Shown here in pieces: positions 1 to 5,882 of a stretch of 7,831 nt of DNA. The stretch comes from Acidobacteriota bacterium. Its GTDB lineage: Bacteria; Acidobacteriota; Terriglobia; UBA7540. The position numbers were made by a program, and so were the translations under genes. The stretch covers positions 1 to 7,831 of the forward strand of contig JAKASH010000122.1 of assembly GCA_021828225.1 (NCBI GenBank), given 5' to 3'. How positions within the stretch are numbered: position 1 is the first letter of the stretch; the number at the start of each line of letters is the position of its first letter. A model generated the notes under the pieces. The model had not been told where the DNA came from, searched no databases, and saw only the letters and a program-made list of their open reading frames with translations.

Positions 1-77
1 ACAAGAAGCTCCGAAGGCCCGTGCCCTGGCACCTTTCTTGACCGCCTATGCGCATGTATTTAATGCGCTCTGTATAG

Positions 78-104
78 AAAAAGCCGCAGGAATAAACCTG
101 CGCC
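78..104 (-). terminator. Intrinsic terminator of the GYD-domain gene
   Basis: Read on the minus strand, about 9 bases after the GYD gene's stop codon, CGCAGG (102-97) pairs perfectly with CCTGCG (90-85) around a six-base TTTATT loop. Two bases after the stem a run of five T (82-78) follows. A GC-rich stem, short loop and U tract form a standard Rho-independent terminator. There is no T run on the plus-strand side, so it should act only on minus-strand transcription. Confidence 0.8.
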
Positions 105-112
105 GATTACGA

Positions 113-433
113 CTATTGGCCTGGGCCACGGTACTTTACGCTCTTCTTGATGGCCTGATCGACCTCCTCAATCGTGAGCATCGGGGTCGTGCTGGTGCGG
201 GCAAGGCCAGTAGAGCACGCCGACAGGCCGACGGCCATCACCGTGGCGTTGTCCGGAGCATCAACAATCAGCACCACGTCGTATTCTCCGAACGTAAAGT
301 ACATGGCGTCGACTTTTGCACCGACACTGGCCAGCGCCTTTTCCAGAGCTGCTTTGCGCCCCGAAGCCTTGTCTTTGATAACCCCCTTGAAGCCTTCCGC
401 CGAATAGGTTGCGTGGACAAGGAACTTTGCCAT
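113..433 (-). CDS. GYD-domain protein
   Basis: A 106-residue cytoplasmic protein with no signal peptide or membrane segment. The sequence matches the GYD family (PF08734), small ferredoxin-like-fold proteins of about 100 residues: an opening strand MAKFLVHATY, a helix with EKALASVGAKV (31-41), the hallmark F-G-E-Y-D (48-52) followed by VVLIVDAP, and the closing helix TIEEVDQAIKK. The family's biochemical role is unknown; its members resemble stress-response dimeric barrels. The frame stays open upstream to 577, but the ATG at 433 is preceded by GGAGGA about five bases away and begins exactly where family homology begins, so I chose it. The gene lies downstream of the STAS gene on the same strand with a gap of about 160 bases, so co-transcription is possible but not shown. 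An intrinsic terminator follows the stop. Confidence 0.85.
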   Translation of the reverse strand: MAKFLVHATYSAEGFKGVIKDKASGRKAALEKALASVGAKVDAMYFTFGEYDVVLIVDAPDNATVMAVGLSACSTGLARTSTTPMLTIEEVDQAIKKSVKYRGPGQ

Positions 434-474
434 GTGGTCCTCCGATTCGCGAAAGATTCCACCTTGATTTTCCA

Positions 475-480
475 AGTGTA
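475..480 (-). promoter_or_regulatory. Weak candidate -10 box for the GYD gene
   Basis: On the minus strand TACACT, preceded by TGC, matches an extended -10 at four of six positions. It lies about 40 bases before the GYD start codon. I found no good -35 hexamer at the right spacing, so this is only a candidate that would let the GYD gene be transcribed separately from the STAS gene. Confidence 0.22.
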
Positions 481-592
481 GCAGAGTTCTGTGCAGGGAA
501 TGAGAAACGCCTCTGCCCGGCATGAGCGGCGCCGCCCGGGTCAACCTTGCGGCCGCCAGATCAATCCGGACGCGCATAGCTACCCACCCGGA

Positions 593-1003
593 TCATTCAG
601 CGACCTCGCAGAAGCTGGCAAGGGCGGAAGCCTCATCCTGAAAGATCTCAAAGACCCGGTCGAGGTGATTCTTACCTAAAACGGAAAGCAGCTCCTTTGA
701 GGCAAGTATGTATTTTATCTTTCCGCGAGCGTCGCGAATGGCGTTATACGCTGCCGCAAGACCTCCGACTCCTCTGTCGTCGATGTTTGACGCGTCGAGC
801 AGGTCAATCACGAAGTTACTGATGCCGCGGCCGACCAGCAACCGAATCTGTTCAAGGAAAAAAGAAACAGCCGCGCCCTGGACCAGGGAGCCTCTTAAGT
901 GAATGACGACAATATTCTCCGCCATGCGATCCAAACCCGACGGACGGAGGGATCTTACGAACGGCTTGGGATCGATCAGATTGATGTCCACGTCAATCCG
1001 CAT
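593..1003 (-). CDS. STAS-domain (anti-sigma-factor antagonist-like) protein
   Basis: A 136-residue soluble protein. Residues 28-133 fit a STAS domain: strand IVVIHLRGSLV (31-41), helix to about 58, strand ISNFVIDLLDASNID (61-75), the loop that normally carries the phosphoserine, helix VGGLAAAYNAIRDARG, strand KIKYILAS, then LDRVFEIFQDEASALASF. STAS proteins of the SpoIIAA/RsbV type bind anti-sigma kinases and are switched by Ser phosphorylation in a D-S-S-G or D-S-T-G motif. Here that loop reads I-D-D-R-G (74-78), with no Ser or Thr. It may therefore be a constitutive partner or a structural STAS protein rather than a phospho-switch. The ATG at 1003 has AAAGGAG five bases upstream; a GTG at 1009 in the same frame overlaps that ribosome site and is unlikely. 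No kinase or sigma-factor gene is in the window. Confidence 0.8.
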   Translation of the reverse strand: MRIDVDINLIDPKPFVRSLRPSGLDRMAENIVVIHLRGSLVQGAAVSFFLEQIRLLVGRGISNFVIDLLDASNIDDRGVGGLAAAYNAIRDARGKIKYILASKELLSVLGKNHLDRVFEIFQDEASALASFCEVAE

Positions 1004-1070
1004 GGACACTCCTTTATGCTGCTTCTCCCCTCCCAGGCAGGAACAGGCAGCATTCTAAGCCTGAACCAGT

Positions 1071-1104
1071 AATTATTCAATAACGTATTCAATCGATAAT
1101 AATT
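1071..1104. promoter_or_regulatory. AT-rich control region upstream of the STAS gene: direct and inverted repeats
   Basis: This AT-rich island sits 70-100 bases before the STAS start codon. It contains TATTCAAT twice in direct orientation (1074-1081 and 1086-1093), with starts 12 bases apart. It is bracketed by a 7-base inverted repeat, AATTATT (1071-1077) and AATAATT (1098-1104). On the minus strand a TTGCCG hexamer lies just upstream of TATTAT at 15-base spacing, a possible but imperfect promoter. The repeats could be regulator half-sites. No known consensus is recognised. Confidence 0.4.
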
Positions 1105-1179
1105 GGCGGCAGACTCCGGCAAGAGCTGCTTTAAGAAAAGTAGCAACTACGACGCTATGATTTCGCACACAGGCAAATG

Positions 1180-2427
1180 CTACTTCCCAGGCGTATGGCC
1201 GAGGGATTGATAGTGGCAACCTGCCCGCAACGTTGTGCCGGACAGACTCGAAGATTGTCCATTCAGCATGGTGTCGAAAAAAGTGCGAACGCAGGAAGAC
1301 GTTTCCCTAAGACCTTTGGCGCCGTCAACCGGTCCAAGGAACCCCATCATCCTCATCCCGGGGCTATAAAGAACCGCGAGGTCTGTAAAATTAAAACGAA
1401 GTGTCCCCGGGATGTGAGTCTCCCAGCAGTGGGATGAATCTCCGCACACATCCCGCATCTGCTGCTTCAACGCGGCCTGCTGCTGGCGAAATCTTTGGAC
1501 CGCTACACTCGCCAGCGTCCTCTGCAGCCACGGAGGGCGCAGGCTCCAATCGCTCAAAACGAACAAGAAGGGCTGTTTAATCCCTTCTTTCAGCACGTTG
1601 CCAAAAAGATTTCCGTCAATGTCGACCGCTGCCTTGCAACGGGCGTCCGTGGAGCACGCTTCGGCTGAAGCGGCTCCGCCGAAAGACTGGCCGAACAGCC
1701 CGACCCTCCCGAGGTCAAAACGTCCATCGAACCTGCTTTTAGGATTTGAATCCATCCGGGCCAGCCTGTCGATGGCAAAGTGAATGTCTGCTGCCCACAC
1801 TTTCACCATCTGATCGCCTGCCGACTGGATGGCCTGCTCGGAGCCACGCGGAAACGAGGCGGAAGCAAGGTAGTCTGCCACGCGACCGTCAGGGAACCGC
1901 ACCACGGGCGCGCTGTAGGTATTGGTAATCCCGAGGACAACATAACCGTGACTCACGATATCTTCAATCAAGGAAGTGTAATCGCTTGGCAGATTGCCAG
2001 CGCCGGAAGAAAACACCAGGACGGGGTAGGGTTTCTGGCTCGTCGCAATGGGCGCGTCAGCAATGGCATGAACTCGGACCCGGCTCGGAATGGTCACAGG
2101 GCGCCAAGGTAGCTTAGAAGCCCAAGCTGCAGGAATGTATTCAGCAGGCTTTGACCCGGGCGGGACGGTGGCGGGATACCACAACCAGACCATCAGCTCT
2201 CGATGCTTCCCGATGGCCGCCGAGTATGGATCAACGCGATTTGGATCCTTCCAGTCAAAAAGCGTTCGGCCAACCGAGTACGGACCGGTGGGTTTCGGCA
2301 AGACCACTTCCCGATGGTCGCCAAAATATACCACAATCCCGAGGCAACCCATAAAAGCCACTACGAGCAGGATCATAACCAGCATGGTGACCGAAAGGTT
2401 TCTTAGAACCCTTATCCCGGCTGCCAT
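1180..2427 (-). CDS. Membrane-anchored alpha/beta hydrolase, platelet-activating-factor acetylhydrolase-like, with a substituted catalytic His
   Basis: From the ATG at 2427 this is 415 residues. One N-terminal membrane segment (about 12-34) forms a signal anchor or uncleaved signal, so the catalytic part should lie outside the cytoplasm. The fold and motifs fit the PAF-acetylhydrolase II family (PF03403): L-M-V-W-L-W-Y-P near 80, P-Y-P-V-L-V-F-S-S-G-A-G (133-144) in the oxyanion region, nucleophile elbow G-Q-S-F-G-G (246-251, Ser248), and an acid in V-D-I-D-G (probably Asp271, 23 residues after the Ser as in the human plasma enzyme). The motif that supplies His in relatives (G-S-V-H-Q-N-F-A-D in human) reads G-T-L-R-F-N-F-T-D here, with Arg344 in the His position. 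The likely family reaction is lipase or esterase cleavage of short acyl groups, but activity is doubtful without the His. An in-frame TTG at 2463 would add 12 residues; neither start has a good ribosome site. Confidence 0.8.
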   Translation of the reverse strand: MAAGIRVLRNLSVTMLVMILLVVAFMGCLGIVVYFGDHREVVLPKPTGPYSVGRTLFDWKDPNRVDPYSAAIGKHRELMVWLWYPATVPPGSKPAEYIPAAWASKLPWRPVTIPSRVRVHAIADAPIATSQKPYPVLVFSSGAGNLPSDYTSLIEDIVSHGYVVLGITNTYSAPVVRFPDGRVADYLASASFPRGSEQAIQSAGDQMVKVWAADIHFAIDRLARMDSNPKSRFDGRFDLGRVGLFGQSFGGAASAEACSTDARCKAAVDIDGNLFGNVLKEGIKQPFLFVLSDWSLRPPWLQRTLASVAVQRFRQQQAALKQQMRDVCGDSSHCWETHIPGTLRFNFTDLAVLYSPGMRMMGFLGPVDGAKGLRETSSCVRTFFDTMLNGQSSSLSGTTLRAGCHYQSLGHTPGK

Positions 2428-2557
2428 AGGCTGATTGGTGAGGAAATCAGGTTGTTGAGGCAAATATTTTTCCAGTCAATTGGAGTGGGGTCCCTGTTCG
2501 TAGAAAAGGCGATGAGTCTCAAGGCCCGGCATAATCAAATTTCCCCCTCGCCGGTCT

Positions 2558-2563
2558 ATTATA
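2558..2563 (-). promoter_or_regulatory. Candidate -10 box for the hydrolase gene
   Basis: The minus strand reads TATAAT, a perfect -10 hexamer, about 130 bases upstream of the hydrolase ATG in the region between this gene and the divergently oriented secreted-protein gene. No convincing -35 element is found at 16-18 base spacing, so support rests on the -10 alone. Confidence 0.28.
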
Positions 2564-2729
2564 ACGGAGTCTCGGTCTGTGCCGTGACCCAAGGCACGTT
2601 CACCGGACACAAAGCGGGTAGTGAACAGGCCCCTCAACCCATTCTGTGCGGCAACTTTCAGGACAAGACAGGAATCTGAGAATAAGATGCCCTATACTCC
2701 AAGGGAATCCTCAAGCGAGGTCACAAGTA

Positions 2730-3149
2730 ATGATGTTGAATCCAATCAGAAGCATTCGCCGTGTACAGTGCCTGGTGCAAGCACTGGCTCTCAGCCTGTT
2801 CTTTGCGGGATGGATCCACGCGGCTTCACAGTCAGCCCCCGTACCCCAAGTCAACGCAGACATCGGTCCCTGCACGGTGGACTTTACTGTCAGCCAAAGT
2901 GTTAATCAGCCTCTCTTTAACGCCGAAATTTCAGTCCGGATTGCCTATGGCTTTATGGGCATGAAGAAAATGGACCTGAAGATCGGAACCGACAGTGAAG
3001 GCAGAGCGCGTTTTGTCGGCCTGCCAGAAAGGGTCCACAATCCTCCGCTCGACTTCGTCGTGAAGGCCAAAGGCCTGAGTAAAACTGTGCACTACTGGCC
3101 AAGTGTCAAGTGCAAGGCTCGGTATGCCGTTGTCATGGGAGGACACTAG
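2730..3149 (+). CDS. Small secreted protein with an Ig/carboxypeptidase-regulatory-like beta domain
   Basis: A 139-residue exported protein of unknown function. Residues 1-34 form a signal peptide: basic N-region (N-P-I-R-S-I-R-R), hydrophobic core LVQALALSLFFAGW, and a cleavage site near I-H-A/A-S. The mature part of about 105 residues is rich in predicted beta strands: DFTVSQSVNQPLFNAEISVRI, then KMDLKIGTDSEGRARFVGLP, then LDFVVKAKG. The pattern 'N-A-x-I ... T-D-x-x-G-x-A-R-F-x-G-L-P' resembles CarboxypepD_reg and Cna-B-type sandwich domains. Two cysteines (in G-P-C-T-V-D and V-K-C-K-A-R) bracket the domain and could form a disulfide outside the cytoplasm. The frame is open back to 2646, but the ATG at 2730 begins the signal peptide and has GAGG nine bases upstream; a second ATG follows at 2733. 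The binding target is unknown. Confidence 0.72.
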   Translation: MMLNPIRSIRRVQCLVQALALSLFFAGWIHAASQSAPVPQVNADIGPCTVDFTVSQSVNQPLFNAEISVRIAYGFMGMKKMDLKIGTDSEGRARFVGLPERVHNPPLDFVVKAKGLSKTVHYWPSVKCKARYAVVMGGH

Positions 3150-3185
3150 CCAGCACAGCAGGACGCCCGCGCCAAACGCCACATC

Positions 3186-3395
3186 GTGTTTTCATCATCG
3201 ATGCTATTTCAGCGTAGCGACGATTGGGAAGTCCGCAATAAGCTCGGTGTAAAACCGGTGGACCAACTCGAGGTCAAGATCCGGCTGCGCCTGCCAAGAG
3301 GTTCCACAACGAAGCCGTGGTGTTTCCTGGACAGTTCGCACGACATCCTGCGCTTTGCAACTGCTAATATGAATGAGAGGCTATTGGGGTTATGA
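3186..3395 (+). CDS. Doubtful small ORF overlapping the first cytochrome gene
   Basis: A 69-codon open frame from a GTG, with an in-frame ATG at 3201 as an alternative. I do not recognise the product and see no signal peptide, membrane segment or known motif; it is charged and soluble-looking (E-V-K-I-R-L-R-L-P in the middle). Three points favour coding. Codons from about 3220 on often end in G or C like the neighbours. Its stop TGA overlaps the cytochrome ATG as ATGA. The frame is the same as that of the secreted-protein gene and stays open from that gene's TAG at 3147. Against it, no ribosome site is evident and an open stretch of this length can arise by chance. It could be a short coupled leader ORF, a decayed gene, or noise. 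Confidence 0.25.
   Translation: MFSSSMLFQRSDDWEVRNKLGVKPVDQLEVKIRLRLPRGSTTKPWCFLDSSHDILRFATANMNERLLGL
3362..3370 (+). promoter_or_regulatory. Candidate extended -10 just before the first cytochrome gene
   Basis: TGC followed by TAATAT lies about 22 bases before the cytochrome ATG. The TG extension fits an extended -10 and the hexamer matches at four of six positions. No good -35 element is visible, and the resulting leader would be very short, so support is weak. Confidence 0.2.
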
Positions 3396-3991
3396 AGAAA
3401 TATATCATCGTGTTCATAGCAGGAATCCTTCTGGTTCCGGCAGCATTCTATCTGTACCTGCGGTCCGGAGATGTGCCGGTCTCCACTTCGGCGTCGCCGC
3501 TGCCATTTGAACGCTTTCTTGCAAGGCTTGCTATGGATGCTACCATGTCACACGAACTCCCGAAGACTGATGCCGGGCCGCCCACTGAAGCCGAATTGCT
3601 GAGTGGCGCGCAAATCTACCGCCAAAATTGCGCGCTTTGTCACGGGCTTCCGAATGAATCGCGGACTGCGATTTCAAAAGGCTTGTACCCGCACCCGCCG
3701 CAATTCTTCAAACCTGGAGAGAGCACTGCCTATAATCCCAGTCTTCCTTATCGCCCCGCCAGACGAAAGGTCTACTGGAAAGTCAAGAACGGGATTCGGC
3801 TGACCGGCATGCCCAGCTTCAAGGGAGCGTTTACTCAAAAACAAATCTGGGAAGTAAGCCAGTTTCTGGGGAATGCCAGGAATTTGCCGTCCGATGTGGT
3901 GGCCGTACTCGAAGGCGAGCCGGAAAAACCACAGCCCAAGCCCACCTCACCTCCCAAGTCCCATCAGCAGATTGCCTCAGATCACAAGTAG
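3392..3991 (+). CDS. Membrane-anchored monohaem cytochrome c (first tandem copy)
   Basis: A 199-residue class I c-type cytochrome, expected to act as an electron carrier on the periplasmic face. Residues 4-22 (VFIAGILLVPAAFYLYL) form an N-terminal anchor after two lysines. A proline-rich linker follows, then the haem site C-A-L-C-H (80-84) in G-A-Q-I-Y-R-Q-N-C-A-L-C-H-G-L-P. The likely distal haem ligand is Met140 in N-G-I-R-L-T-G-M-P. Closing helix Q-I-W-E-V-S-Q-F-L is typical of this fold (Cytochrome_CBB3/PF13442-like). The C-terminal tail (175-199) is rich in Pro, Lys and Gln and probably disordered. Compared with the downstream copy it has seven extra residues between the conserved H-P-P-Q-F-F and V-Y-W-K-V-K-N-G blocks. 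GAGAGG lies about 11 bases before the ATG. No oxidase or dehydrogenase partner is in the window. Confidence 0.9.
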   Translation: MKKYIIVFIAGILLVPAAFYLYLRSGDVPVSTSASPLPFERFLARLAMDATMSHELPKTDAGPPTEAELLSGAQIYRQNCALCHGLPNESRTAISKGLYPHPPQFFKPGESTAYNPSLPYRPARRKVYWKVKNGIRLTGMPSFKGAFTQKQIWEVSQFLGNARNLPSDVVAVLEGEPEKPQPKPTSPPKSHQQIASDHK

Positions 3992-3994
3992 GCA

Positions 3995-4024
3995 TTGTCT
4001 TAGTTTTGACTCGGGTGATATAAT
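3995..4024 (+). promoter_or_regulatory. Sigma-70-type promoter for the second cytochrome gene
   Basis: The -10 hexamer TATAAT (4019-4024) is perfect and carries the TG extension two bases upstream (4016-4017). TTGTCT (3995-4000) gives a four-of-six -35 at 18-base spacing. The predicted start of transcription is near 4031. The promoter begins only four bases after the stop of the first cytochrome, so the second copy has its own transcription start even though the genes are adjacent. Confidence 0.65.
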
Positions 4025-4030
4025 CGGTTC

Positions 4031-4053
4031 CCGATATCGAAGCTCAATATCGG
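4031..4053. promoter_or_regulatory. Inverted repeat at the predicted transcription start: candidate operator
   Basis: CCGATAT (4031-4037) and ATATCGG (4047-4053) are perfect 7-base inverted arms separated by nine bases, so the site spans 23 bases. It covers roughly +1 to +23 of the promoter ending at 4024, a classic position for repressor blockage. The GATAT half-site recurs before padR at 4696-4700. There is no T run after it, so it is unlikely to be a terminator. Confidence 0.5.
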
Positions 4054-4080
4054 CTTTCGTCAGGAAGGGGTACCTCGACG

Positions 4081-4647
4081 ATGAGCAAATTCCTCACAGG
4101 GCTTCTGATCGGAATCATCCTGGTTCCCGCTGGTTTCTATTTGTACCTGCGCTCCGGCGACGCACCAGTCGCAACCTGGGCACCGCCGATGCCACTCGAA
4201 CGGTTCCTCGTCAAGACGGCCATGCACGCCACAATTAACCACGAGGAAACTCCAATTCACCTCACCAACGTCAGCGATGGCTCGCTGATAGCGGGAGCAC
4301 AAATCTACCGCCAGGACTGCGCCGTCTGCCATGGGCTCCCGGACCAGCCTGCAACGGCGGTCGCGGAAGGAATGTATCCTCATCCACCACAGTTCTTCCG
4401 GCCAAACGCGAAGAAGATTGACGACCCTGCGAGCGAGGTCTACTGGAAAGTCAAGAATGGTATTCGCCTGACGGGAATGCCGGGTTTTCGCGCATCGCTG
4501 AATGACAAACAAGTCCGGGAATTGGCTGGTTTTCTTGAGGGCGCCACAAGCCTCCCGCCAGCGGCGATGGCCGTATTGAAATCTGCTCCTGCAAAAGTAA
4601 GTTCTCCTTCAGGCCGTCACGCTCCGAAGATGCACAAGAGGGCGTAG
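4081..4647 (+). CDS. Membrane-anchored monohaem cytochrome c (second tandem copy)
   Basis: A 188-residue paralogue of the upstream cytochrome, expected to carry electrons at the periplasmic face. N-terminal anchor about 4-22 (FLTGLLIGIILVPAGFYLYL), then R-S-G-D. Haem site C-A-V-C-H is at 80-84, the same position as in the first copy, and the likely distal ligand is Met133 in N-G-I-R-L-T-G-M-P. Shared blocks include L-V-P-A-x-F-Y-L-Y-L-R-S-G-D, G-A-Q-I-Y-R-Q-x-C-A-x-C-H-G-L-P, Y-P-H-P-P-Q-F-F and V-Y-W-K-V-K-N-G-I-R-L-T-G-M-P, so tandem duplication is clear, while tails and linkers have diverged. The C-terminus ends in a basic His/Lys-rich tail. AGGAAGGGG lies 11-13 bases before the ATG. A strong promoter and inverted repeat between the copies suggest separate control from the first cytochrome. 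Confidence 0.9.
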   Translation: MSKFLTGLLIGIILVPAGFYLYLRSGDAPVATWAPPMPLERFLVKTAMHATINHEETPIHLTNVSDGSLIAGAQIYRQDCAVCHGLPDQPATAVAEGMYPHPPQFFRPNAKKIDDPASEVYWKVKNGIRLTGMPGFRASLNDKQVRELAGFLEGATSLPPAAMAVLKSAPAKVSSPSGRHAPKMHKRA

Positions 4648-4693
4648 CCTTCACAAAGTTGCAAGGGTATCGCCGACCGACATTGCCGGGATG

Positions 4694-4710
4694 ACGATAT
4701 CTGTTATCGT
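4694..4710. promoter_or_regulatory. Inverted repeat upstream of padR: candidate auto-operator
   Basis: ACGATA (4694-4699) and TATCGT (4705-4710) are perfect 6-base inverted arms around TCTGT, ending 24 bases before the PadR start codon. A possible promoter overlaps it: TTGCCG (4683-4688), 16 bases, then TATCGT, with four of six matches each. PadR proteins usually repress their own operon from sites like this. The half-site is shared with the repeat at 4031-4053, though the spacing between arms differs. Confidence 0.45.
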
Positions 4711-4734
4711 TAAATAATTGGGGCATCACATCAC

Positions 4735-5055
4735 ATGTCTGATCCGAATCACCAACGCGAGCTGTATTCCGGCCTGATCCGTCTGCACGTTCTCCATCAT
4801 GCCTGCCAGGAGCCCATCTTCGGACTTGGGATGATTGAAGAATTGGCCCGCCACGGCTACCGCCTGAGTCCCGGCACGCTTTATCCGCTGCTTGACAGGC
4901 TGGAGAAGAAAGGGTTGCTGCGATCTTCCCGGCGGTTAGTCGAGGGAAGGTTTCGCCGAGTCTATCGGGCCACTCCTGCGGGCCGCAAGGCGCTGCACGC
5001 CGCCAAACACAGCGTCAAAGAACTCTTTGGCGAGCTTTTCGAGGACGAATTATGA
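4735..5055 (+). CDS. PadR-family transcriptional regulator
   Basis: A 106-residue winged-helix regulator of the compact PadR type, made of the DNA-binding domain plus a short C-terminal dimerisation helix. Diagnostic features are Y-S-G-L-I-R-L-H-V-L (11-20), F-G-L-G-M-I-E-E-L (29-37), the recognition helix S-P-G-T-L-Y-P-L-L-D-R-L-E-K-K-G-L-L (45-62), and the wing with R-x-x-Y-R-A-T-P-A-G (75-83). The helix from 84 on (KALHAAKHSVKELFGELF) should pair two subunits. Family members are mostly repressors released by small phenolic or hydrophobic ligands. The stop overlaps the next gene's ATG as ATGA, so this and the beta-barrel gene form one coupled unit. The inverted repeat 24 bases upstream is a plausible self-binding site. 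Only GGGG about 12 bases before the ATG could serve as a ribosome site. Confidence 0.9.
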   Translation: MSDPNHQRELYSGLIRLHVLHHACQEPIFGLGMIEELARHGYRLSPGTLYPLLDRLEKKGLLRSSRRLVEGRFRRVYRATPAGRKALHAAKHSVKELFGELFEDEL

Positions 5056-5882
5056 AACCGTCTCTTACGATTCTCGTGATCCTACTTCTCGGATGCTTCA
5101 GAACACTGCTGGCGGGTCCGCCGTTCCAAACGGATGATCCCGAACCGGTCCCTTATCGCCACTACGAGTTCTACGTTTTCGGGGGTGTTGATGGTACGCC
5201 CGTCGAGATTGATCCAACAGGTCCAGCGGCGGAATTTAATTGGGGAGCAGTTCCACGACTTCAACTCCACCTCGTTGTTCCCATGGGCGCGATTATCCCA
5301 TCGAACAACCCAGTTTATTTCCCCGGCGCAGTTGGTCCAAGTGCTTACGGTCTCATCGACACAGAACTGGGTGCGAAGTACGAGTGGCTCAAAGAAACCA
5401 AGTACCGTCCGATGATTGGAACGTTCACTATGATTGAGCTTCCGACGGGCAGTTACGCCGAAGGACTGGGGGTTGGCAAAGCATGGTACAAGCTGCCCAT
5501 CTGGATCCAGAAAGATTGGGGCCACTGGACAACCTACGGCGGGGGCGGGTACGAAATCGTCCCTCAGTCCCAGTACCGCAATTTTGCCTATGAAGGCTGG
5601 CTGGTGCAGCGGGATATTGGCAAGAAGTGGACCCTCGGGGCTGAAGTCTTCCATCACGGCGTGGAGGGGTATGCTACGCCCCAGACCGAAGCCTCCACCC
5701 TGGTCGATATGGGCGGCTACTACTATTTCCGCAATCCCGGATTTCAACTCCTGTTCGCCTACGGCCACAGCGTCGCCGGACAAACCGAAAACTACGCATA
5801 CCTTGGACTTTATTGGACTTGGGGATCGAAACCGGGCAAGGGCCTCAATGGATTCTTTGCTCATCATTTATGGCCGCACTGA
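5052..5882 (+). CDS. Outer-membrane beta-barrel protein, MetA-pathway phenol-degradation-like family
   Basis: A 276-residue exported protein. Residues 1-21 form a signal peptide (K-P-S then TILVILLL, cleavage near L-L-A/G-P-P-F). An L-L-G-C at 12-15 resembles a weak lipobox, but its hydrophobic stretch would be short, so ordinary cleavage is favoured. The mature start G-P-P-F-Q-T-D-D-P-E-P-V and many alternating amphipathic strands rich in Tyr, Trp and Gly (E-F-Y-V-F-G, L-Q-L-H-L-V-V-P, T-E-L-G-A-K-Y-E-W, L-G-A-E-V-F-H-H-G, F-Q-L-L-F-A-Y-G-H-S) fit the PF13557-type outer-membrane 'transporter' family, at a usual length. The substrate is unknown; the family name does not prove phenol uptake here. 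The start overlaps the padR stop by four bases (ATGA), so expression is probably translationally coupled and under PadR control. No clear terminator follows. Confidence 0.8.
   Translation: MKPSLTILVILLLGCFRTLLAGPPFQTDDPEPVPYRHYEFYVFGGVDGTPVEIDPTGPAAEFNWGAVPRLQLHLVVPMGAIIPSNNPVYFPGAVGPSAYGLIDTELGAKYEWLKETKYRPMIGTFTMIELPTGSYAEGLGVGKAWYKLPIWIQKDWGHWTTYGGGGYEIVPQSQYRNFAYEGWLVQRDIGKKWTLGAEVFHHGVEGYATPQTEASTLVDMGGYYYFRNPGFQLLFAYGHSVAGQTENYAYLGLYWTWGSKPGKGLNGFFAHHLWPH

Noticed and set aside
38..481. 147-codon plus-strand open frame
   Set aside because: It lies opposite the GYD gene, which has family motifs, a strong ribosome site and a terminator; this frame has none of these.
434..577. Upstream extension of the GYD frame
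   Set aside because: The added 48 residues show no family similarity, and the internal ATG at 433 has a near-consensus ribosome site.
1004..1009. GTG start for the STAS gene
   Set aside because: It overlaps the AAAGGAG ribosome site that serves the ATG at 1003.
2646..2729. N-terminal extension of the secreted protein
   Set aside because: It would place 28 non-hydrophobic residues before a clear signal peptide; the ATG at 2730 fits better.
4031..4053. Terminator after the first cytochrome gene
   Set aside because: The arms are AT-rich with a nine-base loop and no T run follows; the position at a predicted transcription start fits an operator better.
4060..4512. 150-codon minus-strand open frame across the second cytochrome
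   Set aside because: It is antisense to a gene with an unambiguous haem site, and its translation has no recognisable domain.
5082..5867. 261-codon open frame on the minus strand
   Set aside because: It is an antisense shadow of the beta-barrel gene, which has a signal peptide, family motifs and an ATGA overlap with padR; the antisense translation shows no motif or ribosome site.
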